54,098 nt of DNA from DASQPR01 sp035713725 (lineage in GTDB: Bacteria; Actinomycetota; Actinomycetes; Mycobacteriales; Micromonosporaceae): the NCBI GenBank assembly GCA_035713725.1, contig DASTMZ010000073.1:1-54098 (forward strand), written 5' to 3'. The notes beneath the pieces were generated by a model. It searched no databases. It was not told the DNA's origin and was given only the letters and a program-made list of their open reading frames with translations. The translations under genes and the position numbers were made by a program. Numbering within the stretch: position 1 is the stretch's first letter; every line of letters begins with the position of its first letter. Of this stretch, positions 32,600 through 40,594 are shown piece after piece.

Positions 32600-33631
32600 G
32601 TGTCATGGATGCCGGGCGACGAGCCGCGCCGCGAGGACGTACGCCGCGACGGTGAGCGGCGTGCCGGCTCCATCTTCGACGAGCCGGCCGACGCCGAGTC
32701 GACCACCAGCGGCCGCCGCCGCCGGGCCCGCGGCGAGAAGGGCTTCGAGCGCACGCCCGACGCGGACCTGGTCGCCGACCGCGAGGACGTGGTACGCGTG
32801 CCGGTGGCGCCGACCCGCCGCCTGGTCAGCCTCGCGATCGCCGGCTTCGCCGGCCTGCTCGGCCTCGCCCTGGTGTTCGGTGGCTACCTCGTCCCCAGGT
32901 CCTTCGCGCTCGTGGTGTTCGGCGTCCAGCTGCTCTACGTAGTGACCTGGACGGTCGCGACCCGGCCGCCCGGTGCTCGGGTCGTCGCCGCGGTCGGCCT
33001 GGGCGCGGCCGCGGTCGCCGACATCGCGGTCGCTTTCCCGACCCACGCGACGATCGCACCGCTGGGCTACGTGACCGCGATAGCGTTCGCGGTCGGCATG
33101 ATCGGTCAGCTTGCGCGGCGCGACGGGCGAAGCAATGTAGCCGAGAGCTTCGGCGCGACGCTGGTCATGGTCGTGGGGGTGGTCGCGTACGCATCCCTGA
33201 TCACGTTGTCACGTAACCAGCTGGGGCCGGAGTCGATCGCCGCGTGTTTCGTCGGCGCGACCGTTGCGCTCGTGGTCGCGCGCGCGCTCGACGCCGTCTT
33301 CCCGTTCCCTCGCACGACGCCGCAGGTCGCGCGCGGCACCATCGGGATCATCGTCGGGGCGATGGCAGGCACCGTCGCGTCCGCGTTCGTCGCATCCGCG
33401 CTCGTCGGTATGTCTCCGGGCCGTACGGTGTATGCGGGTCTGCTCACCGCGATCGCGGCCGTGCTCGCCGATCTCGGCGTCGGATATGCCGAGGCGAGCC
33501 GCGAGATCGACGGCGACGTGGGACCGCTCTGGCTGGTGCGACACATGCAGGGTCCGCTCGCCGCGTTTGCGTTGGCGGCGCCTGTGGCATATGCGATGAG
33601 CGTGATGGTGTTGCTACCCGCACTGAGCTGA
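32600..33631 (+). CDS. Conserved actinobacterial membrane protein
   Basis: The 343-residue protein has a charged cytoplasmic N-terminus of about 70 residues followed by about ten hydrophobic segments with short loops. I recognise no transporter or enzyme signature. Position next to glnR is shared, from memory, with other actinomycetes. GTG 32600 is the only reasonable start near the divergent promoter; no clear ribosome-binding site or TANNNT box precedes it. It is followed 61 bases later by the DUF2993 gene. Confidence 0.75.
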   Translation: MSWMPGDEPRREDVRRDGERRAGSIFDEPADAESTTSGRRRRARGEKGFERTPDADLVADREDVVRVPVAPTRRLVSLAIAGFAGLLGLALVFGGYLVPRSFALVVFGVQLLYVVTWTVATRPPGARVVAAVGLGAAAVADIAVAFPTHATIAPLGYVTAIAFAVGMIGQLARRDGRSNVAESFGATLVMVVGVVAYASLITLSRNQLGPESIAACFVGATVALVVARALDAVFPFPRTTPQVARGTIGIIVGAMAGTVASAFVASALVGMSPGRTVYAGLLTAIAAVLADLGVGYAEASREIDGDVGPLWLVRHMQGPLAAFALAAPVAYAMSVMVLLPALS

Positions 33632-33692
33632 GCCGCCGACCGGCGCCGGCCGCGGGCGTCGGCACCGCGGTGGCCGGGATGGAGGTTTTTGC

Positions 33693-34478
33693 GTGTCGCG
33701 TGTGGATCGACCGCGCCGAGGTGGCCGTGGTCTGCGGATCACACTGTTCGTGGTCCTCGGGCTACTCGTGGTGCTGGTGGCCGCTGATCGGATCGGACTG
33801 CTGATCGCCGAGCACACGGTCGCCGGCCAGGTGCGCACCCACCTGGCGAGCGAGGGCGTGACGTTTGACGGCGACCCGCACGTGACCATCCACGGGTTCC
33901 CGTTCCTCACCCAGGTGCTCGCGGGCCACTATGACCGCGTCGACATCTCGGTCGCTAATCCGTCCACACTCGGGGTACGCCTCGACTCGCTCACGATCTC
34001 GGCCCGCGACGTCAGCGCGCCGACCGGGGCGCTGATCGCCGGCAACGGCCACATCGAGGCCGCCACCGTGGCCGGCACCGGATCCCTCGACTGGACCGCG
34101 TTCACACAGCTGGTCGACCTCAGCGGAGTCAAGCAATACGGCATCGACCCGAAGGCCATCCGGATCGGCAGCGCGGATGCCGGACACGTGAGCATCCAGG
34201 CGCCGGCCTCACTCGACGGCCAGACGTTCACGGTCAACGCCACCGGTACGATCTCCGTCAAACAGAACATTTTGCACGTCGGCGTGTCGAACGTCACAGC
34301 GAGTGACACCGCGCTGCCACCCCAGTTCTCGCCCACCCTCAACGCCATTGCCAAGCAGTTCACGTTCGACGTACGCATTCCACAGCTGCCGTACCGGCTC
34401 TCGCTGGACAGCGTGCGGGCAACCGCGCAAGGCATCGCGATCACCGCGAGCGCGCGGGACATCGTCCTCGGCGGCTGA
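33693..34478 (+). CDS. DUF2993 (LmeA-like) membrane-anchored lipid-binding protein
   Basis: The 261-residue protein has an N-terminal anchor (LRITLFVVLGLLVVLVAA, residues about 14-31) and a DUF2993 domain with VTIHGFPFLTQVLAGHYDRVDISV (split) characteristic of the family. In mycobacteria LmeA binds phosphatidylinositol lipids and supports mannan elongation in the periplasm. GTG 33693 has GGAGG upstream. The C-terminus ends at DIVLGG, where a 15-bp tandem repeat begins and continues beyond the stop codon. Confidence 0.85.
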   Translation: MSRVDRPRRGGRGLRITLFVVLGLLVVLVAADRIGLLIAEHTVAGQVRTHLASEGVTFDGDPHVTIHGFPFLTQVLAGHYDRVDISVANPSTLGVRLDSLTISARDVSAPTGALIAGNGHIEAATVAGTGSLDWTAFTQLVDLSGVKQYGIDPKAIRIGSADAGHVSIQAPASLDGQTFTVNATGTISVKQNILHVGVSNVTASDTALPPQFSPTLNAIAKQFTFDVRIPQLPYRLSLDSVRATAQGIAITASARDIVLGG

Positions 34479-34525
34479 GTCCTCGGCGGCTCAGTCCTCG
34501 GCGGCTCAGTCCGCGGCGGCTGAGT
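34466..34525. repeat. Four 15-bp tandem repeats across a stop codon
   Basis: Units at 34466, 34481, 34496 and 34511 follow CCTCGGCGGCTSAGT. The first contains the stop codon of the DUF2993 gene. Each unit after the first that reads TGA keeps frame-neutral spacing, so copy changes would not alter the protein greatly. Confidence 0.9.
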
Positions 34526-34696
34526 CCTCGGCCAGTGGCCGTGGCGGTGTTAGGCTCGTTAGCCGTGAGCCCGCTCGACGCCACCAACCTAAGCACCGCA
34601 CCGTGCGGTGTTGATGGTGCGCGATTGTCCGGTGCGCGGATGTCCGCGGGCCTCGCATCCGCCTCGGCCGACGCACGGTCATCCGCCGGCGCAGCA

Positions 34697-34768
34697 ATGC
34701 CGATGCTCACCAAGCGCCGGCCGGTCGACTTCTGCCGCGTCGCGGCGAGCCTCTGTCGCTGCTCATAG
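34697..34768 (+). CDS. Cys-rich leader peptide of the sulfurtransferase operon
   Basis: This 23-codon frame ends in VDFCRVAASLCRCS, matching the actinobacterial Cys-rich leader peptides (Ms5788A type: LTKRxxVDLCRVAxxLCRC) found upstream of sulfur genes. Ribosome stalling at Cys codons when cysteine is scarce is proposed to control the downstream operon. The ATG at 34697 or 34703 may start it. The frame is also open from a GTG at 34565, which lies 8 nt after TAGGCT (34551-34556), so a 67-residue leaderless form is possible. It lies in a 520-base stretch without other genes. Confidence 0.75.
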   Translation: MPMLTKRRPVDFCRVAASLCRCS

Positions 34769-34770
34769 GC

Positions 34771-34813
34771 GATCCGGCGGACTCGATCCGGCGGACGAGC
34801 CGTTAGCGGCTCG
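34771..34813 (+). promoter_or_regulatory. Possible attenuator after the leader peptide
   Basis: GATCCGGCGGA occurs twice (34771-34781, 34785-34795), followed by a 7-bp hairpin (34796-34802 with 34807-34813). It begins two bases after the leader-peptide stop codon, where an attenuation structure would be expected. No T-run follows. Confidence 0.35.
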
Positions 34814-35002
34814 GCCATCGTTCGGGGTTCGGCAATTCGACGCGGCTGGGCCGCTCGGCAGCCACTGATCCCGCGTCGGCGATCGCACAAGCTCGTTCCC
34901 GCGGCAACGCAGCCGCCATCGACTATGCATTCCGGTTATCCGCTTAGGGCGGCTTGAGGTGCATTCGCAGCCGCCGAATCCACCGCATCGAGAGGCATCA
35001 TC

Positions 35003-35854
35003 ATGGGTCGCGAATCCGTTTTGGTCTCGGCCGATTGGGCCGAGAAGAACCTGGACACGCCAGGCACCGTCTTCGTCGAGGTCGACGAGGACACGTCCGC
35101 CTACGACACCGGGCACATCCCGGGCGCAGTCAAGCTCGACTGGCGCAAGGATCTGCAGGATCAGGTCCGCCGCGATTTCGTCAACCAGCAGCAGTTCGAG
35201 GCTCTGCTGTCGGCGCGCGGCATCGCCAACAACGACACCGTCGTGCTCTACGGCGGCAACAACAACTGGTTCGCGGCCTACGCGTACTGGTATTTCAAGC
35301 TGTACGGCCACGGCGACGTCAAGCTGATCGACGGCGGTCGCAAGCGCTGGGAGCTCGATGGCCGGCCGTTGACGACCGAGCTGCCCGATCGCGCGCCGAC
35401 ACAGTATTCGGCGAAGTCACCGGACAACTCGATCCGCGCGTTCCGCGACGAGGTAGTGTCCGCGATCGGCACGAAGAACCTCGTCGACGTACGGTCTCCC
35501 GACGAGTACGCCGGCCGGCTGCTCGCGCCCGCGCATCTGCCGCAGGAGCAGGCGCAGCGCGCCGGACACGTACCGACCGCGCTCTCCGTACCGTGGAGCA
35601 AGGCGGCCAATGAGGACGGCACGTTCAAGTCCGACGAGGAGCTGACCGCGCTCTACCGTGCCGCTGGGCTCGACGCCGGCCGGTCCACGATCGCCTACTG
35701 CCGCATCGGTGAGCGTTCGTCGCACACCTGGTTCGTGCTGCACGAGCTGCTCCGTCACTCGGACGTCAAGAACTATGACGGTTCGTGGACCGAATACGGC
35801 TCGCTCGTCGGCGTACCGGTGGCACTCGGCGACGAGCCCGGGAGCGCGTCATGA
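35003..35854 (+). CDS. sseA: Thiosulfate/3-mercaptopyruvate sulfurtransferase
   Basis: The 283-residue protein has two rhodanese domains. The N-terminal one (YDTGHIPGAVKLDW, LYGGNNNWFAAYAYW) is inactive; the C-terminal one has the catalytic Cys loop YCRIGERSSHTWFVL (Cys at about residue 233). It moves sulfane sulfur from thiosulfate or mercaptopyruvate to acceptors, and is called CysA/SseA in actinobacteria. ATG 35003 has GAGAGG seven bases upstream. It overlaps the DUF1416 gene by 4 bases and follows the Cys-rich leader peptide. Confidence 0.93.
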   Translation: MGRESVLVSADWAEKNLDTPGTVFVEVDEDTSAYDTGHIPGAVKLDWRKDLQDQVRRDFVNQQQFEALLSARGIANNDTVVLYGGNNNWFAAYAYWYFKLYGHGDVKLIDGGRKRWELDGRPLTTELPDRAPTQYSAKSPDNSIRAFRDEVVSAIGTKNLVDVRSPDEYAGRLLAPAHLPQEQAQRAGHVPTALSVPWSKAANEDGTFKSDEELTALYRAAGLDAGRSTIAYCRIGERSSHTWFVLHELLRHSDVKNYDGSWTEYGSLVGVPVALGDEPGSAS

Positions 35855-36177
35855 CGAGTGCGGTGGACATTGCCGGCTGCGGCGCGCCGGACCAGAGCGA
35901 CGCGCTGCCGGCCGGCATCGATCTGGCGAAGGAGACGGTCATCGGCGGCACAGTGCGCGCCGACGACGGCCCGGTGGGCGGCGCGTACGTCCGGCTACTC
36001 GACGCCTCCGGCGAGTTCACGGCGGAGGTCGTGACGTCGCCGGCCGGTCAGTTCCGGTTCTTCGCGGCGCCGGGCCATTGGACGGTACGAGCGTTGTCGC
36101 GCGCCGGCAGCGGCGAGCTCATCGTCGCGGCGGACCGAGGGCTCAACGACGTCACGATTGACGTGGCGGCCGCTTAG
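35851..36177 (+). CDS. sseC: DUF1416 protein (SseC-like)
   Basis: The 108-residue protein fits the DUF1416 family, which in actinobacteria always follows the sulfurtransferase gene. It begins with a Cys-containing segment (AVDIAGCGAP) and forms a transthyretin-like beta sandwich (IGGTVRADDGPVGGAYVRLL, GQFRFFAAPGHWTVRAL). Its role in sulfur transfer is unproven. ATG 35851 overlaps the sulfurtransferase stop codon, so translation is coupled. Confidence 0.9.
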   Translation: MTSAVDIAGCGAPDQSDALPAGIDLAKETVIGGTVRADDGPVGGAYVRLLDASGEFTAEVVTSPAGQFRFFAAPGHWTVRALSRAGSGELIVAADRGLNDVTIDVAAA

Positions 36178-36262
36178 GCGCGGCGCGTATCGACCGTGGG
36201 GCACGGGGCCAGTTGGGCCGCGTGCCCCGCGGTCGTTTCAGGGCCGGTGGTTTCATTGGCGG

Positions 36263-37279
36263 GTGACGCAGGAACCCTCGGCAGCATCGGGCAGTGGCGT
36301 GCCCCGCGGCCAGGCTCCTGTACCGCCGGCTGACGGCGGAGCGGCGGACGGCGGAGCGGCCGGCGGCCAGACGCCCTGGCCGCGATTACATGGCGGAGGT
36401 ATCCCGGCGCCGCCGCCGGGATACGTCTGGGTCTATCCGATGCCGCTACCGCCGCCCGAGCCGCCGCGCCGGGTGCCGCTCTGGCTGAAGATCATGTCGG
36501 CGGTGTGGGCGGTGGCGCTTGTCGTCGGCGGGGTCTGGTATTCGCTTCACGGGCGGCCGACCGTGCGGGAGCAGACCACGATCGCGTTGGCGCAGCCGGT
36601 GGTGGATCGCGCGATCGTGGACGTGGTCAATGCGGCGGGCACCGGGCCACTCGTGGCGATCTCCGGATTCGAGCGGATCGGCTCCTGTCACGTGACACCG
36701 ATCCGGCCGGGTGCCGAATACCGGCGCGTGGCGGACTTCTACGCACCGCGCGGCACCGAATCGGCAATTCTCCAGGGGATCGCGTCGCACCTGCCGCATC
36801 GGTACGCCGCCGCCGCCACGTCGGGCGGAGCGCGCACCAAGCCGTTGCTGTTCGCGGATGCCGGCGACTACGTCGCGGTTGCGGGCAGTGTGCCGGCGCC
36901 CGGAGTCGTCGAGGTGGTGGCGATGACCGGATGCCGGCCGGAGGGCGACCTCGCCGTCGCGGAGCCGACGCCACCGACCGGATCGGCGGAGTTGGCCGCG
37001 ATTGGTCCGGTGCTCGCTGCGCTTGGCCGCCCCGCCGTGCGTACCGTGACGGTCGCCTCGCTGGCGTGCCCGTCCGGCGGATCGCTGCGAAGCGTCGCCG
37101 CCACGCTTCCGCCACGCTCCGCGCCGTCGTCGCTGGCCACCACACTGGCTCCGGTGTCGGCGACTCCGGCCGTCGCGTCTGCTGGCACATTCGCGGTTCG
37201 CGAGGGGTCGGTCGACGTGGTCGCTCGTACCAATGGCACGACGCACGCGGTGACCGTCACCGGTACCTCGCGCTGTTAG
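36263..37279 (+). CDS. Membrane-anchored hypothetical protein
   Basis: The 338-residue protein has a Pro/Gly-rich cytoplasmic N-terminus (PPPGYVWVYPMPLPPPEPP), one transmembrane segment (LWLKIMSAVWAVALVVGGVWY, split; residues about 73-93) and an extracytoplasmic domain with three Cys (SCHV, TGCRPE, LACPS) and a C-terminal Cys. No family is recognised. GTG 36263 is chosen as it begins after an unconserved Arg/Trp-rich stretch; the longer frame overlaps DUF1416. Its last 4 bases overlap the convergent methyltransferase gene. Confidence 0.7.
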   Translation: MTQEPSAASGSGVPRGQAPVPPADGGAADGGAAGGQTPWPRLHGGGIPAPPPGYVWVYPMPLPPPEPPRRVPLWLKIMSAVWAVALVVGGVWYSLHGRPTVREQTTIALAQPVVDRAIVDVVNAAGTGPLVAISGFERIGSCHVTPIRPGAEYRRVADFYAPRGTESAILQGIASHLPHRYAAAATSGGARTKPLLFADAGDYVAVAGSVPAPGVVEVVAMTGCRPEGDLAVAEPTPPTGSAELAAIGPVLAALGRPAVRTVTVASLACPSGGSLRSVAATLPPRSAPSSLATTLAPVSATPAVASAGTFAVREGSVDVVARTNGTTHAVTVTGTSRC

Positions 37280-38112
37280 GCGGGCCGGCGAGCGCGCGCA
37301 TAGACGACGTTCACCGTGGCCTCCGTGACGCGATCGGTACGCAGCCGCGTAACCGTGGCGTGGCGTACCCGCGCGGCCGCGTCCGCGTCGAGCTGCTCGA
37401 CGGTGGCGCGCAAGCCGGTGCCGAGCACGATCTGCCAGAAGTCGGCCGGGTCGGCGAGTAGGTGTGTCCCCGGCTCGGCGGCGACGACCGGCGTCGGCGC
37501 GCCAGCGGCGCGGAACAGCTCAGCCACCGCCTCCGGTTCGGTGACGCGTGTCCACGGCTGGAAGCCGCGCACCAGATCCGGTCGCTCCGCCGCGACGGCA
37601 TCCCAGAACGCCGACGCACCCGGCTCGACCCACTGCGGACCCCACACCGTTACGGCGAGCGTGCCGCCGGGCCGCACCAGGCGCCACAACTCGGTCAACG
37701 CAGCCACCATGTCAGGCAGGAAGAAGATGCCGAACACGCAGACGACGGCGTCGTACGACTGCGATGGCAGACCGGTGCGCTCCACGTCGAGGGCGCGGAA
37801 CTCCACGTTCGTGAGGTTCTGCGCCACCGCCTTGGCCCGAGCCAATGCGAGCGCCGGCTCGGCGACGTCGAGACCGAGCACGTGACCGTTCGATCCGACG
37901 GCGTGCGCCGCGGGCAGCGCCGACGCACCCGTACCGCAGCATGCGTCGAGCACGGTGTCGCCGGGCCGAGGGTCAAGCAGCGCCACGGTCCGGCGGCCGA
38001 ACCTGTCCCAGAACGACAGCACCGCATGGTCAAAGTGGTCCGCGGTGGCCGCGTACGTCGCCGCGGTGACCGATTTCAGATCGGCATTCTCGGCGGTCGG
38101 TTGGGATGCCAT
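37276..38112 (-). CDS. Class I SAM-dependent methyltransferase
   Basis: The 278-residue protein has the SAM-binding motif VLDACCGTGASALPAA (residues about 53-68), the acidic residue of motif II in LGLDVAEPALALAR, and motif IV/V region YDAVVCVFGIFFLPD, as in UbiE/Methyltransf_11 enzymes. The acceptor substrate is unknown. ATG 38112 is the only suitable start. It lies 24 bases after the DsrE gene and may be in one transcript with it. Confidence 0.88.
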   Translation of the reverse strand: MASQPTAENADLKSVTAATYAATADHFDHAVLSFWDRFGRRTVALLDPRPGDTVLDACCGTGASALPAAHAVGSNGHVLGLDVAEPALALARAKAVAQNLTNVEFRALDVERTGLPSQSYDAVVCVFGIFFLPDMVAALTELWRLVRPGGTLAVTVWGPQWVEPGASAFWDAVAAERPDLVRGFQPWTRVTEPEAVAELFRAAGAPTPVVAAEPGTHLLADPADFWQIVLGTGLRATVEQLDADAAARVRHATVTRLRTDRVTEATVNVVYARARRPA

Positions 38113-38136
38113 TCGCCCATCATGGGCGCTGCCGGG

Positions 38137-38508
38137 TCAGTACACGAGGGCCTGCGCGCCCTCGGCCAGTACCTCCTCGACGAATACCGCGGCGCCGCCG
38201 ATGCGTACCCCCGGAATCACCGCGTCCGGGGTGATCCCGCGACGCGCGGCGCACTGCGTGCAGAGGGTGACCGTGCCGGCGGCGAGCACGGCGGCCAGCA
38301 GACCGTCCAACGGCGCGGCGTGCGGCAGTTCGAATTCGGCGGCGCGACCGGGCAGCGCGAACCAAGCCGATTCGCCGGTCAGCCACAGCGACACGCCGAC
38401 GCCGGCGGTCACCGCGGTGGCCGCCACGGTGAACGCCTGCGAGCAGCGCTCCGGCGCGTCCGATCCAGCAGTCGCCTTGACGACGAGGCTTCTCATGGGG
38501 CCAGTCAT
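38137..38508 (-). CDS. DsrE-family protein
   Basis: The 123-residue protein has the DsrE/F fold pattern, with SLVVKATAGSDAPERCSQAFTVA at the start and a Cys pair CTQCAARRGI at about 85-94. DsrE-like proteins carry sulfur on Cys in relay systems; the conserved Cys and nearby sulfurtransferase suggest such a role, by inference. ATG 38508 is preceded at 7 nt by TAGGCT (38521-38516 on the minus strand), a leaderless start. The same bases overlap the divergent -10 box of the small gene at 38533. Confidence 0.85.
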   Translation of the reverse strand: MTGPMRSLVVKATAGSDAPERCSQAFTVAATAVTAGVGVSLWLTGESAWFALPGRAAEFELPHAAPLDGLLAAVLAAGTVTLCTQCAARRGITPDAVIPGVRIGGAAVFVEEVLAEGAQALVY

Positions 38509-38515
38509 GCGTCAC

Positions 38516-38525
38516 AGCCTAGGAT
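38516..38525. promoter_or_regulatory. Overlapping divergent -10 boxes of two leaderless genes
   Basis: The ten bases AGCCTAGGAT contain TAGGCT on the minus strand (38521-38516) and TAGGAT on the plus strand (38520-38525). Start codons follow after 7 nt on each side (38508 and 38533). Two polymerases cannot bind at once, so the two promoters should compete. Confidence 0.65.
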
Positions 38526-38532
38526 TTGCGGT

Positions 38533-38637
38533 GTGGTCACCGAGATCGGATTCGTGAGCCTGCTGGTCGCCGGATTCGGCGCGCTCGCCGGTGGCCTGAT
38601 CTACGTCGCGGTACGAGTCGCGAGGGGGCGCTGGTGA
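38533..38637 (+). CDS. Small single-helix membrane protein, 34 residues
   Basis: The frame encodes a short N-terminus, one hydrophobic helix (FVSLLVAGFGALAGGLIYVA) and a basic end (VRVARGRW). GTG 38533 lies 7 nt after TAGGAT (38520-38525), a leaderless start. Its TGA overlaps the GTG of the nitrobindin-like gene by 4 bases, so it would couple that gene's translation. The size is below usual annotation limits, but promoter, helix and overlap together support it. Function unknown. Confidence 0.65.
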   Translation: MVTEIGFVSLLVAGFGALAGGLIYVAVRVARGRW

Positions 38638-39221
38638 GCGACGAATCGATGCAGCCGCCGTGGGTGAACGCGCCGCCGGTCGAGCCGTACCCATATGACG
38701 ACACCCACGATCTGCGTAGCGGGCCGGATCTGCATCCGTCGTTGCTCGGCCTGTTGCCGTTCGTCGGCGTCTGGCGCGGCCGTGGCGTAGGCGGCTATCC
38801 GACGATCGAGGACTTCCACTACGCGCAGGAGCTACGGATCAGCCACGACGGTCGCCCGTTCCTCGCGTACGAGTCGCGCAGCTGGCTCATCGAAGAGGAC
38901 GGCACGCCGATCCGCCGTTCGCTCCGTGAGGTCGGCTGGATCCGACCGGTAATGGACGGCGAACGCGCGACCGACGAGGTCGAGGCGCTGTTCACGATGC
39001 CGACCGGGATCATGGAGCTGCACATCGGACGGGTGGACGGCGTCAAGCTGGAGTTGGCGACCGACGCGGTCGTACGCACCGCGACCGCAAAGAGCGTCAC
39101 GGCCGGACATCGCCTCTACGGCGTCATCGACGGCGCACTGCTTTACGCGCAGGAGATGGCCGCCGTCGGCTATCCGTTGACGTCACACCTGAGCGCGCGG
39201 CTGCCCCGCGTGGCGGGCTGA
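38634..39221 (+). CDS. Nitrobindin-like (FABP/DUF1794) heme-binding protein
   Basis: The 195-residue protein has the nitrobindin signature GVWRGRGVGGYPTIEDF (residues about 45-61) and beta-barrel strands ending in LYGVIDGALLYAQEMAAVG. Nitrobindins bind ferric heme in a beta barrel and can scavenge nitric oxide or isomerise peroxynitrite. GTG 38634 has GAGGGGG upstream and overlaps the small membrane protein's stop codon. It is convergent with the aminotransferase class IV gene. Confidence 0.9.
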   Translation: MSDESMQPPWVNAPPVEPYPYDDTHDLRSGPDLHPSLLGLLPFVGVWRGRGVGGYPTIEDFHYAQELRISHDGRPFLAYESRSWLIEEDGTPIRRSLREVGWIRPVMDGERATDEVEALFTMPTGIMELHIGRVDGVKLELATDAVVRTATAKSVTAGHRLYGVIDGALLYAQEMAAVGYPLTSHLSARLPRVAG

Positions 39222-39246
39222 CCACGCCCGCCCAGCCCGAGTGGTC

Positions 39247-40137
39247 TTACGCGCGGTAGCCGAGCACGCTCCGCAGCCGCTCGGTATCCGTCGCGGTGCG
39301 CATCTTCACGCCGTCGATGACACGGATCTCCACTACACCGCGCACCGACGACGTGAACCACACGCCGTCCGCGTCCGCCAAGGCGCCGGGAGTGGTCAGC
39401 CGCTCGTCGGTGTCGAATCCGATGTCGGTGGCGTGGTCGAACAGCCATCGCGCCGTCGTACCGGCGAGGATTCCGGTCGCTTCGGCGGGCACCGTACACA
39501 GCGTCGAGCCGGTCAGCCAGACGAGCGTCGAGGTCGGCCCCTCCAGCGCGTACCCGTCCGCCGACACCCACAACACGTCGTCCGCGCCCTGCGCCAGTGC
39601 CCACCGCTGGGACGCCATGTTGACCGCGTACGACACGGTCTTCGCGCCGCCTAGCAGCCATGGCGCGCGTTGCCGGGCGTCGGCGGCGAAGCCAAGCGAC
39701 GCGGTCGCGACCGTGATGCCGTTGTGGCGCGATCCGAGGACCGTCGGAGCGATGGCGGTCACCGTCGCGTAGACGGTCACGTCGCCACCGGTCTCCGGGC
39801 CACGCGTACACACCAGGCGCAGCGCGCCCTCGACGGCGGGTGGCCACGCCGCCAGCGCCGTGGTCACGAGATCGGTCAGCGCATCCGGATTCGGCAACGC
39901 CAACTCGAGGCGGGCGGCCGATCGCGACATGCGGTCCAGGTGCTCGCGCAGCATCCAGGGCCGACCGTCGCGGATGTGTACCGTCTCGAAGATGCCGTCG
40001 CCGCGGAGCGCGCCAAGATCGTCGGCGCGAAGGATAGGTTCGGTGGCCGGCACCACACCACGGCCAAGCACCGCGACGATGCGCCCAGGGACGGTCGATG
40101 CGGCAGATGACGTCGGTGGGTCGGGTTGATCGGACAC
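39247..40137 (-). CDS. pabC: Class IV aminotransferase (aminodeoxychorismate lyase type)
   Basis: The 296-residue PLP enzyme has RGDGIFETVHIRDG near the N-terminus, the PLP lysine in GGAKTVSYAVNM (about residue 165) and EGPTSTLVWLTG after it, the arrangement of 4-amino-4-deoxychorismate lyase, which makes p-aminobenzoate for folate. Branched-chain or D-amino acid aminotransferase activity cannot be excluded; the RGDG/FET start favours PabC. GTG 40137 lies 6 nt after TAGGCT (40149-40144). It is divergent from nur. Confidence 0.82.
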   Translation of the reverse strand: MSDQPDPPTSSAASTVPGRIVAVLGRGVVPATEPILRADDLGALRGDGIFETVHIRDGRPWMLREHLDRMSRSAARLELALPNPDALTDLVTTALAAWPPAVEGALRLVCTRGPETGGDVTVYATVTAIAPTVLGSRHNGITVATASLGFAADARQRAPWLLGGAKTVSYAVNMASQRWALAQGADDVLWVSADGYALEGPTSTLVWLTGSTLCTVPAEATGILAGTTARWLFDHATDIGFDTDERLTTPGALADADGVWFTSSVRGVVEIRVIDGVKMRTATDTERLRSVLGYRA

Positions 40138-40171
40138 CCGGAGAGCCTACGCCCGGACGTAGGATCGAACG

Positions 40172-40594
40172 GTGCCCGAATCATCCCTGGCCGAGGTGCT
40201 GCGCAAGCGTGGATTGCGGCTGACCGCGCAGCGTCAGCTGGTGCTCGAGGCGGTCTACGGCCTCGGCCACGCCACTCCGGACCAGGTGCACGCGAAGGTT
40301 GCCGAGACGGCGGCCGGTGTGAACATCACCACCGTCTACCGCACCCTGGAGCTGCTTGAAGAGCTCGGCCTGGTCACGCATGCCCACCTGTCGCACGGCG
40401 CGATGACATACCACCCGGTGATCGGGGAACAACACGTCCACCTGGTATGTCGTAACTGTCATGCGATCGAAGAGGTGCCGGCCACGATGCTGAACTCGCT
40501 GGCGGCGAAGGTCGAGGAGACGAACGGATTCCTCGTCGACCTCGGCCACGTCGCGCTCTTTGGCCTCTGTACGCAGTGCGGCGGTCAGCAATGA
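40172..40594 (+). CDS. nur: Fur-family regulator, nickel-type (Nur)
   Basis: The 140-residue Fur protein has the winged helix (LRLTAQRQLVLEAVYGL; ITTVYRTLELLEELGLV) and a dimerisation domain. Compared from memory with S. coelicolor Nur, the nickel ligands H70, H72 and H126 are present at the same numbers, as are H33, H88 and H90, while position 86 is Glu rather than His. Nur represses nickel uptake and controls a superoxide dismutase switch. Two CxxC-like pairs (CRNC, CTQC) are also present. GTG 40172 is 6 nt after TAGGAT (40160-40165). It overlaps ygfZ by 4 bases. Confidence 0.85.
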   Translation: MPESSLAEVLRKRGLRLTAQRQLVLEAVYGLGHATPDQVHAKVAETAAGVNITTVYRTLELLEELGLVTHAHLSHGAMTYHPVIGEQHVHLVCRNCHAIEEVPATMLNSLAAKVEETNGFLVDLGHVALFGLCTQCGGQQ

